IMG/VR virus record: IMGVR_UViG_3300020119_000045
Span: 1 to 36,260 of that record
From: a virus
Reading direction: 5' to 3' (one strand)
Length of the DNA stretch: 36,260 nt
The position numbers were made by a program, and so were the translations under genes. Below are positions 28,596-35,697 of this stretch, in pieces (the stretch's first letter is position 1; each line of letters starts with the position of its first letter). The notes beneath the pieces are model-generated. The model made no database searches and was not told the origin of the DNA. It saw only the letters and a list, made by a program, of their open reading frames with translations.

Positions 28596-31500
28596 ATGAG
28601 CCAGTCCAGAACGCTCTCGGTCTCCATCGACACCGTCCGTCGCATCAAGACGGACGGCACCGAGCACACCGGGTCCGGCAAGTCCAAGCACTACTACGTC
28701 GGGCGCAACGGCAGCTACGACTACTCGTCCTTCATCAAGTTCGCGCTCGACTGGACGAACGTGGGGTCCATCGTCAGTGCGACGCTGAACCTCTACACGG
28801 ACGAGTACGACACCTTCGGCTCGGCGGGCGAGCCCGGGATCATGGCGGCCCCGAAGACCACCGACATCCCGACCATCGCCACCATCCGCCGGTTGACCGC
28901 GGCCTTCACCGAGGGCTCCACGGCGGACGGCCAGTTCGCCTCGGCTGACTACGTCGCGCCTACGTACACGAGCACGGGCGCGGTCTCGGGCGCCCTCATG
29001 GCGAAGGGCGCCGACCTGCTGAAGTCCATCGACATCACGGCCATCGTCCGCGCGTGGGCGCCGTCCACCGTGGCGGGCGGCGGGCTCGCCACCAACCACG
29101 GCATCGGCCTGTACGGGTCCACCGACGCAACGAAGAACTGGTCGGGCTGGGCTCGCGAGCACGCGGGCGGTGGCGGGGCGGCCGAGCGGGCCACGATCAC
29201 GCTGGTCTACGAGTTCGGGCCGACCGTGCCGAACACGCCCACCAACCTCACGCCCGCGGGCAACGTCTCCACGCTGACCTCGTTCCAAGGCGACTTCAGC
29301 GATGTCCGCACGACCGACAAATTGCAATCGGTCTCCATTGAAATCTACGACGCGGGCCACTCGGCCACGGCCACGGCCTCCACCGACAAGATCACGCAGA
29401 GCGCAGCCCACGGCCTCGTGGTCGGCAACTCGGTCTACTTCACCGCGGTCGGCACGAGCGGGCTGTTGGCCATGCAGCGGTACTACGTCCAAGCCGTCGT
29501 CAACTCCACCACCTTCGCGGTCAGCGCGACCAGTGGCGGGGCGGCCGTGGACATCACCGCCGACAGCGCCGTGACGTGGTCGCTGCTGGTGGGCTCGCTG
29601 GCGCACACGGCCTCGCAGACGGAGCAGTCGGGCGCCCACTTCATCGTCCCGAAGCCGTTGACGCTGGCCATCTTCGCCACGCGCACGTACCGCTGGCGCG
29701 CCCGGTACACCGACAACGAGGGCCAGACCTCGGCGTGGACGAGCCTGACCTCCTTCGTCCTGACCGACACCGCCCCGAACGACCCGGTGCTCAGCCCGGT
29801 CAACGCATCGAGCTACGCCAGCCTGAACCTCGTCAAGTTCACGGGCGGCACCTTCAGCGACGCCGACTCGGGCGACGTGCTGGGCTCGCATCAGGTCCAG
29901 CTCAGCCCGTACCCGAGCGGTGACGCGCGCTGGACGGAGGCGGACGGCATCCTGTGGGACACCGGGCAGGTGTACGAGGCGGTCGGCGCTACGAGCTGGG
30001 TGGAATACTACGGCGGCCGCGCCCTGACGGCGGGCACGTACTACTGGCGCGCTCGGCAGTGGGACCAGAAGGGCGGCGTCTCGAACTGGGTCTACGCCCA
30101 GATCATCCTCACCGCGGACTTCAGCCCGGACCCGGCGAACTACTCCAACGTGCAGGTCAACACGCACGCCCCGTGGCGCATTATCATTCGCGACCTGTTC
30201 CAGTCCAACGGCACCACGCCTACGGTCGGCCGCGCCCCGGGCAACATCGTCGCGGTCATGGAGGAGGCCAAGAACGTCGGGGCCAGCGTGGTCTACAACA
30301 GCCCCGGCGAGCTGCACTTCACCCTGCTGAAGGATGACCCGCAGATCGCGGTGATCGAGCCCAAGCAGGTGCACTACGCGCTGGAGTTCTACTCCGGTGA
30401 CGGCTGGCAGGAGAAGTACGCGGGCGTCATCTGGGACATCGACGCCACCGAGGTCGATGTGGTCTTCAAGGGCCTCGACTACCTCGCCCTGTACGACACC
30501 AACGTGGACGAGCGGTATGACCCGCTGAACCCCGACAAGAGCTACGCCTCGGGCGGCTCGAAGTACAGCAACGTCACGATCCGCAACGTCGTGCTCGACC
30601 AGCTCAACTACGCCAAGGGCCGGACGGACTCGTGGGTCGGCCACATTTCAATCGGGACCGTTGATGCCATGGACGAGCTGGTGACGGTGTACTCCACGAT
30701 GGCACCGACCCTGCAGTTCGTCTCGGGCCTGCTCGACAGCCACCGGCAGGGCACCGGCAAGCGCACGCGCATGAAGGTCAGCAAGACGACGGGCGGCACG
30801 TACCAGCTCACCATCACCGACAACCCGGGCACGCTCCGCAGCGACCTCGCCATGTACTACGGCGAGCTGGTGCAGGGCTACCGGATCATCGCCTTCGGAG
30901 ATGGCTGGGGCAACGTCCAGCACGTCATCGGCCGGAACCGGGACGGCCTGAAGGTGGTCTACAACACCATCAGCGGACAGGCGTTCCAGCCCTCCACCTC
31001 CACCTACGGCCGCATCGCCAACGTGGTCGTCTTCGACGGCGTCAATGACCAGAACGACCTGAACCGGCGCGGCCTGCAGGCAGCCATCCAGTCTGCGAAG
31101 CTGGGGAAGAACATTGCAATTGGCATCCGCACCGAGTTCCTGAAGCCGCTGCAGGGCTGGGACATCACGGACACCTTCCCGCTCACCATCAAGGACGGGG
31201 CCATCGACACGACGCAGTTCGGCTCGGGCATTTGGGCGGCCTACGCGGCCGCGTGGGAGGCCACCGACATCGGGGAGCAGAGCCTCGTCATCACCTTCCT
31301 GCCGCGCGAGGACTCGTCTGCGCCGAACGCCAACCTGCTGCAGTCGAGCCCCATCTCGCCGCAGGCGGAGTGGCAGCTCGGCTGGGTTCCGCCGGACCCG
31401 CTCGTCACGTCATCCAAGTATTACCTCGACCAGTCGTCGGGCATCGTCTATGCTCGGCAGAGTGACGGTACCTACGTGCGCACCGATGGCGACCCGCGCA

Positions 31501-31658
31501 ACAACAACGGGCTGGTCAACTCGGGCTTCGAGATGAACCCCATCGCGACCGTCCTCACCAAGGTCTGGACGGCGGCGGCCGACTGGGCCACCGCCACGAG
31601 CACGGTCAACCTCGCGACTGGCGGCACCGAGCTGACCATGACGACGAGCACCTACTGA
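28596..31658 (+). CDS. Modular baseplate/tail protein with Gp37-like domain, 1020 aa
   Basis: Domains in order: a DNRLRE/carbohydrate-binding-like beta domain (about 1-205; DYSSFIKFALDWTNVGSIVS then ATLNLYTDEYD), a short Fn3-like strand set, an FCCH-like domain (about 255-335; AAHGLVVGNSVYFTAVG, GGAAVDITADS), an Fn3-like domain (about 393-505; with AGTYYWRARQWDQKGG), and a long C-terminal part like the siphovirus ReqiPepy6 Gp37 family (about 525-900; GELHFTLLKDDPQIAVI, YAGVIWDIDATEVDVVFKGL). The last part is a hub that binds Dit; the N-terminal modules probably contact the host surface. It is unusual to find adhesin modules in front of the hub. Motif copies lie at 29321, 29337, 30645 and 31113. 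Confidence 0.78.
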   Translation: MSQSRTLSVSIDTVRRIKTDGTEHTGSGKSKHYYVGRNGSYDYSSFIKFALDWTNVGSIVSATLNLYTDEYDTFGSAGEPGIMAAPKTTDIPTIATIRRLTAAFTEGSTADGQFASADYVAPTYTSTGAVSGALMAKGADLLKSIDITAIVRAWAPSTVAGGGLATNHGIGLYGSTDATKNWSGWAREHAGGGGAAERATITLVYEFGPTVPNTPTNLTPAGNVSTLTSFQGDFSDVRTTDKLQSVSIEIYDAGHSATATASTDKITQSAAHGLVVGNSVYFTAVGTSGLLAMQRYYVQAVVNSTTFAVSATSGGAAVDITADSAVTWSLLVGSLAHTASQTEQSGAHFIVPKPLTLAIFATRTYRWRARYTDNEGQTSAWTSLTSFVLTDTAPNDPVLSPVNASSYASLNLVKFTGGTFSDADSGDVLGSHQVQLSPYPSGDARWTEADGILWDTGQVYEAVGATSWVEYYGGRALTAGTYYWRARQWDQKGGVSNWVYAQIILTADFSPDPANYSNVQVNTHAPWRIIIRDLFQSNGTTPTVGRAPGNIVAVMEEAKNVGASVVYNSPGELHFTLLKDDPQIAVIEPKQVHYALEFYSGDGWQEKYAGVIWDIDATEVDVVFKGLDYLALYDTNVDERYDPLNPDKSYASGGSKYSNVTIRNVVLDQLNYAKGRTDSWVGHISIGTVDAMDELVTVYSTMAPTLQFVSGLLDSHRQGTGKRTRMKVSKTTGGTYQLTITDNPGTLRSDLAMYYGELVQGYRIIAFGDGWGNVQHVIGRNRDGLKVVYNTISGQAFQPSTSTYGRIANVVVFDGVNDQNDLNRRGLQAAIQSAKLGKNIAIGIRTEFLKPLQGWDITDTFPLTIKDGAIDTTQFGSGIWAAYAAAWEATDIGEQSLVITFLPREDSSAPNANLLQSSPISPQAEWQLGWVPPDPLVTSSKYYLDQSSGIVYARQSDGTYVRTDGDPRNNNGLVNSGFEMNPIATVLTKVWTAAADWATATSTVNLATGGTELTMTTSTY

Positions 31659-31659
31659 G

Positions 31660-33144
31660 ATGAGCACCAAACTCGGCACCAGCACCAAGCCCACCTCCTC
31701 GCAGGAGTGGTCGGGCGTCAATGCCCTGAACCAGCAGGCGACGGCTCTGACGCTGCCCGCGGGCGGCCCATGGGTCATCTCCAAGCTGGGCGCGTGGATG
31801 GCGGGCAAGGACGCCGCGGTCAACACCAAGCTGGTCCTGTGGAACTCGACCCGCAACAGCGTGCTCGGGCAGTCGGCGCAGTTCAGCGCAACCGGCCACG
31901 CCTTCGGCTCCGGCAACAGCGACAACTACGAGAAGACGCTCGTGACCCCGGTGACGGTCAACGGTGGCACGACGGTCTACGTCGGCTGGTCGCGCGATCC
32001 GGCTGGCGCTGCGCAGTTCGGCCGGTACGCCACGGGCACGCACTACGACGACACGCAGACCGGCTCGTGGCCTGCCGCGATGTCGGGCGAGGTGAGCGAC
32101 ACCCCGGACATCAGCGCGTACCTCTACTACGACGCGGCCAACAGCGCGCCGAACGCGCCGACCCTGTCGAGCCCTATCAACACCGCCATCATCACGACCG
32201 CCACTCCGGCATTGCAATTCACCGGCAGCGACCCGGACGTGGGCGACACGCAGCAGTCCTACGATCTGCAGGTCTCGACCGACATCACCTTCGCCTCGGT
32301 GACGCATTGGAATATCTCGGCCCAGACGACCGGGCAGACCGGCTTCAGCGTCAACCGGACGTACGCGGGCACGGCCCTCGTGCGCGGCACCACCTACTAC
32401 TGGCGAGCGCGGACGACCGACAACAACGGCGCCACGGGCGCGTGGTCGAGCGCTGGCCGCTTCCGGTATAACGCCTTGCCGACCGTGTCCGCCCGAACGC
32501 CGGGCTCAGCGGCGCTGGGCTTCATCCACAACCTCGCCGCACTGGCGACGTGGACGAGCGGCGGCACCGACGCGCAGTGCCAGTTCAAGTTCACCTACAA
32601 CGACACCGACAGCGACGCGATGACCAAGTACCAGCTCCGCGTCTACAATGACAATGCGGGCGTGGCGGGCACCCTCCTCTACGACTCCGGGCAGGTGGCC
32701 CTCGCGGCGAACAATGGCAACGTCGTCACCATCAACTTCACGGGTGGCGGCTTCGTCAACGGCACGCAGTATTGGTGGTCCATCGACGTGTTCGACGGCA
32801 CCGAGTGGGCCGGGGAGTCAGCCAAGACCGCCTTCAAGGTGCGCTGGGCGCAGGGCATCTTCGAGAACAACTCGGGCGCCACCTCGACCAACTGGCAGAT
32901 GGCCACCGGCACCATCCTGAAGTACGCCCAGCTCCTCTTCCGCAGCGCCACGTCCTCGGGCGGCGAGGCAGCCACCGGCAAGACGGCGTGGAATACCAAC
33001 ATCGCGGCCGTCACCGTGCAGGCGTGGACGCAGGTGCTCGTGCGCCTCTCGACCGACACGGCCGGTTCAACTGGTAGCCTTGCAGACATGACGCTCTCGT
33101 ACTACGGCACGCCCTCGCTGCCTGACGGCTGGACGGCCTCCTGA
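31660..33144 (+). CDS. Fibronectin-type tail/adhesin protein, 494 aa
   Basis: The 494-residue protein begins with a jelly-roll-like domain (SSQEWSGVNALNQQATALTL; LGAWMAGKDAAVNTKLVLW, about 1-150), then two Fn3-like repeats: PNAPTLSSPINTAIITTATP to GTTYYWRARTTDNNGATGAW (about 165-265) and a second with QCQFKFTYNDTDSDAMTKYQ to GTQYWWSIDVFDGTEW (about 300-390), then another beta domain. Such chains form side fibres or baseplate arms that bind cell-wall polymers. ATG 31660 follows the previous stop after one base. The Fn3 repeats resemble the one in the preceding gene, so duplication is likely. Motif copies at 32211, 32306 and 32648. Confidence 0.72.
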   Translation: MSTKLGTSTKPTSSQEWSGVNALNQQATALTLPAGGPWVISKLGAWMAGKDAAVNTKLVLWNSTRNSVLGQSAQFSATGHAFGSGNSDNYEKTLVTPVTVNGGTTVYVGWSRDPAGAAQFGRYATGTHYDDTQTGSWPAAMSGEVSDTPDISAYLYYDAANSAPNAPTLSSPINTAIITTATPALQFTGSDPDVGDTQQSYDLQVSTDITFASVTHWNISAQTTGQTGFSVNRTYAGTALVRGTTYYWRARTTDNNGATGAWSSAGRFRYNALPTVSARTPGSAALGFIHNLAALATWTSGGTDAQCQFKFTYNDTDSDAMTKYQLRVYNDNAGVAGTLLYDSGQVALAANNGNVVTINFTGGGFVNGTQYWWSIDVFDGTEWAGESAKTAFKVRWAQGIFENNSGATSTNWQMATGTILKYAQLLFRSATSSGGEAATGKTAWNTNIAAVTVQAWTQVLVRLSTDTAGSTGSLADMTLSYYGTPSLPDGWTAS

Positions 33145-34496
33145 TGGCGGTCATCAGCGTCCAGACGGACAAAAACGTCTTCAAGTTCGGGACTCAATCC
33201 CTGAAGGTCACGGCCGGGGCCACGGGCAACAACGCCATCTTCCCGAGCACCGACATCAACGTGAGCCCGGGCGAGACCCGGACCTTCTCGTGCTACGTCA
33301 AGACCAACGGCACGCTCACCGGAAACGTCTCGCTGTGCTTCGCGCAGGGCGGGCTCCTGACGCCGATCCTCGCGCAGAGCGCGCTCGTCACCAACAGCGC
33401 CAGCATGACGGGCGCCGACGCGAGCGGCTGGGTCCGGGTCATCGTCTCGCTGGTCGTGCCCACGGGCGTCTTCACCCTGCGGCCGTTCATCCTCTACACC
33501 CTCGGCACGGCGGGCGAGGTCTTCTGGGTGGACGGCGTCAAGTTCGAGCTGGGCGCGGTGGCCTCGGAGTGGATGCAGAACATCGTGAGCCAGCGGGCCG
33601 TGGTCGATCAGTCGGGCGCGCAGGTTGACTCGTCCCTCGGCGGCATCTTCCGGCTCCGCGCCTCGACCGGCGGCGCTCGCGACACGGTGGCCCTCGGCAC
33701 GCACGGGCTGACGCTGGGCGGCGACACGGAGGTCTACAGCCCGGCCGCGGGCGACGTGCGGCAGGACGGCCCGCCAGCCGCGGACGCCCGCCACCTCATC
33801 AACGCCGTCACCGGCCAGATCAGCCGCCTCCTGTTCGGCGTGAACTCGGTCTTCGACGCGCGCCTGTCGCGCTCGGCCGCCAAGACGATCACCCTCGATG
33901 ACGGCGCGGGCGGTGCCCTGACCGCCGTTGACTTCCTCGGGTCCCTCGCCCGAGGCAACTCCGGCACGTCCTTCCCGGCATCGCCCGCCACCAACGACCG
34001 CTTCCGCCGCACCGACGTGCGCGGTGGCATGTGGTTCTTCTGGGACGGCACGCGCTGGCTGAGCGAAGAGGTCTTCGTCTACATCGGCGGCGCGTGGGTC
34101 AACTCGGGCACGTACGCCCTGAACATGACGGCCACCTCGGCGGCCGCCCAGCGCGCCAACACCGTCATCGGCTTCGGCACGGACATCTGGCTGCTCGACG
34201 CGATCACCACCAACATCGTGAACTCGGGCGGCACGGCCCTCGGCGCGAGCCACAACTGGGTCGGCACCCTGAACAAGGTGGACACCACCAACGCGGCCAC
34301 CTCAATTGCAACTCTGACCATCAACTCGGGCCTGTCGGCTCCGACGTGGCACACGGTGACGACGGCCATCAACGCCCTGCTGGGCACGTCGGCCACCTTC
34401 CCGACGCTTCGGCTCGACTGGGCGAAGACGGGCACGCCGGGCGACCTAAGCGTCCAGCCGGGCTTCGTCTGCACCTATCGGATCGTCCAGACGTGA
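33144..34496 (+). CDS. Tail fibre/receptor-binding protein with carbohydrate-binding-like domain, 450 aa
   Basis: The first 160 residues form a CBM-like jelly roll (NVFKFGTQSLKVTAGATGNN; PGETRTFSCYVKTNG; GEVFWVDGVKFELG), a design common in phage adhesins that bind sugars. The middle (about 165-320) is beta/turn rich with FRRTDVRGGMWFFWDGTRWL, the type of sequence found in trimeric fibre tips. The C-terminus (about 330-450) is another beta domain (ANTVIGFGTDIWLLDAIT). It would recognise the host surface. The ATG shares a base with the previous stop and the GTG of the next gene overlaps its end. A near-copy ATTGCAAC lies at 34305-34312. Confidence 0.7.
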   Translation: MAVISVQTDKNVFKFGTQSLKVTAGATGNNAIFPSTDINVSPGETRTFSCYVKTNGTLTGNVSLCFAQGGLLTPILAQSALVTNSASMTGADASGWVRVIVSLVVPTGVFTLRPFILYTLGTAGEVFWVDGVKFELGAVASEWMQNIVSQRAVVDQSGAQVDSSLGGIFRLRASTGGARDTVALGTHGLTLGGDTEVYSPAAGDVRQDGPPAADARHLINAVTGQISRLLFGVNSVFDARLSRSAAKTITLDDGAGGALTAVDFLGSLARGNSGTSFPASPATNDRFRRTDVRGGMWFFWDGTRWLSEEVFVYIGGAWVNSGTYALNMTATSAAAQRANTVIGFGTDIWLLDAITTNIVNSGGTALGASHNWVGTLNKVDTTNAATSIATLTINSGLSAPTWHTVTTAINALLGTSATFPTLRLDWAKTGTPGDLSVQPGFVCTYRIVQT

Positions 34497-35167
34497 GCCT
34501 GACGCTCTCGTACGCCGAGACGACGGCCATCGAGGCGTTCCTCGGGTACCTGCACGGGCACTACTCGACCGCGATCAACTCGCGCGACACGTACCTGATC
34601 GCCGCGGTCGGCGCGTGGTTCCGGCAGGAGTCGGGCAGCCTGTCCCGGGTGATCGGCAACAACCCCTTCAACATCCGGTCGAGCCCATTGCAATCGGGCA
34701 CGCGGACGACGCTGCACAACGGCCACTTCGCCGTGTTCTCCTCCCTGTCCAAGGGCTTCGAGGCGGCGGCCTACCTGCTCATCCACGGCAGCGCGAGCTA
34801 CGGGTACCAGCTCGCCCTCAACGCCATGAAGAAGGGCGGCAACCAAGCCGCCGTGGACTTCCTCGCGGCAATTGCAATGTCGAGCTGGGACGCCGCGCAC
34901 TACGGGGCGGCCAACTGGGCCGAGGCGTTCGACCCCAAGCAGAACCACATCCTCGGGCTCTACCTCACCATCGGCGGCATCCAGTTGCAGGACCCGCACC
35001 CGCGCGTCAAGCCGCGCAAGCGGCCACCCGTCCTGCCGCGACCGCACTTCGCCCTGCCCGAGCAGCACGCATACGTGGACCCGTGGGTCTCGGCCCAGTT
35101 CTACCGCTCGCGCCGGAGGCACGCTGATTTGCAACGCAAAGTAGACACGGCGAGCCGCCGGGGTTAG
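34493..35167 (+). CDS. Glucosaminidase/lysozyme-like cell-wall hydrolase, 224 aa
   Basis: From GTG 34493 (MSLTLSYAETTAIEAFLGYL) the 224-residue protein shows the lysozyme-superfamily pattern of phage glucosaminidases: AAVGAWFRQESGSL with the likely catalytic Glu at residue 46, then GNNPFNIR at 55-62 and HNGHFAVFSSLSKGFEAAAY, followed by helical segments that build the substrate groove (AAVDFLAAIAMSSWDAAHYG). The C-terminal 70 residues are Pro/Arg/His-rich and may anchor it. Lying among fibre genes and before the lysis genes, it may be virion-borne for local wall digestion on entry, or act in lysis. Perfect ATTGCAAT copies at 34687 and 34871. Confidence 0.65.
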   Translation: MSLTLSYAETTAIEAFLGYLHGHYSTAINSRDTYLIAAVGAWFRQESGSLSRVIGNNPFNIRSSPLQSGTRTTLHNGHFAVFSSLSKGFEAAAYLLIHGSASYGYQLALNAMKKGGNQAAVDFLAAIAMSSWDAAHYGAANWAEAFDPKQNHILGLYLTIGGIQLQDPHPRVKPRKRPPVLPRPHFALPEQHAYVDPWVSAQFYRSRRRHADLQRKVDTASRRG

Positions 35168-35170
35168 ACT
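35142..35170 (+). promoter_or_regulatory. Candidate leaderless promoter of the lysis genes on a TAG stop codon
   Basis: TAGACA (35142-35147) and TAGACT (35165-35170) are 17 bases apart; TAG 35165-35167 is the stop of the hydrolase gene. ATG 35177 lies six bases beyond the -10 box, with no Shine-Dalgarno. Confidence 0.45.
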
Positions 35171-35176
35171 TCCGGT

Positions 35177-35527
35177 ATGTCTGAGGACACACCTACGAAC
35201 GGCGCCGCCCTGTCGTGGCGCGACGTATACAAGGCAGTCGGTGAGAGCGAGGGCCGCGTAGTCGCGGCGATCAACGACCTCGGGTCCCGGCTCGGCGCTT
35301 CAGTCAGCGACCACGAGGCCCGCATCCGTGCGGTGGAGGCGCAGACGGCGCTTGTTGGCCCGCTGAAGGTCGAAGAGACGGCGCTCTCGCTCCGCGTCAC
35401 GGCGCTGGAGACCCACAACTCCCGTGAGTCCGGCGTCTTCGCGACGTTCAGCGGAGGCCAGAAGGCCATCGTGACCCTCATCGTCGTGGCGTCTTTCCTC
35501 ATTACAATCTCGGGGCACATCCATTGA
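35177..35527 (+). CDS. Holin-like protein with coiled coil and C-terminal membrane helix, 116 aa
   Basis: The 116-residue protein has a soluble coiled-coil part (WRDVYKAVGESEGRVVAAIN near 14-33; SDHEARIRAVEAQTALVG; LSLRVTALETHNSRE) and a single C-terminal transmembrane helix (KAIVTLIVVASFLITISG, about 96-113). This design is that of XhlA-type haemolysin/holin accessory proteins of Gram-positive phages, and it lies just before the GH25 endolysin. It probably helps make the membrane hole that releases the lysin. The next small gene overlaps its stop (TTGA). An ATTACAAT copy (35501-35508) encodes part of the membrane helix. Confidence 0.65.
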   Translation: MSEDTPTNGAALSWRDVYKAVGESEGRVVAAINDLGSRLGASVSDHEARIRAVEAQTALVGPLKVEETALSLRVTALETHNSRESGVFATFSGGQKAIVTLIVVASFLITISGHIH

Positions 35528-35697
35528 CGCCGGACCTCGCTGACCGCCTCGCCGCCCTGCTGGAGCGAGCCCGCATCGCCGCCGCGGCCGGGGACGACGC
35601 TCAGGCCCACGCCCTATACGACCAGCTCCACGCGCTCGAAGACGAGCACGACGACGCCTGCGAGGACTGCAAGGTGCTGCCGCGGGAGGCGCTGTGA
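35524..35697 (+). CDS. Small acidic protein between holin and lysin, 57 aa
   Basis: TTG 35524 overlaps the holin-like stop (TTGA) and the frame ends in a TGA that overlaps the GTG of the lysozyme (GTGA). The 57-residue product is a helical hairpin-like peptide (MTPDLADRLAALLERARI; AQAHALYDQLHALEDEHDD) ending with CEDCK, a CxxC. Overlaps on both sides argue for real translation. It could be a lysis regulator or antiholin, but nothing proves this. Confidence 0.6.
   Translation: MTPDLADRLAALLERARIAAAAGDDAQAHALYDQLHALEDEHDDACEDCKVLPREAL

Noticed and set aside
28569-30644. 691-codon minus-strand frame
   Set aside because: Shadow of the Gp37-like gene, which has clear domains on the plus strand.
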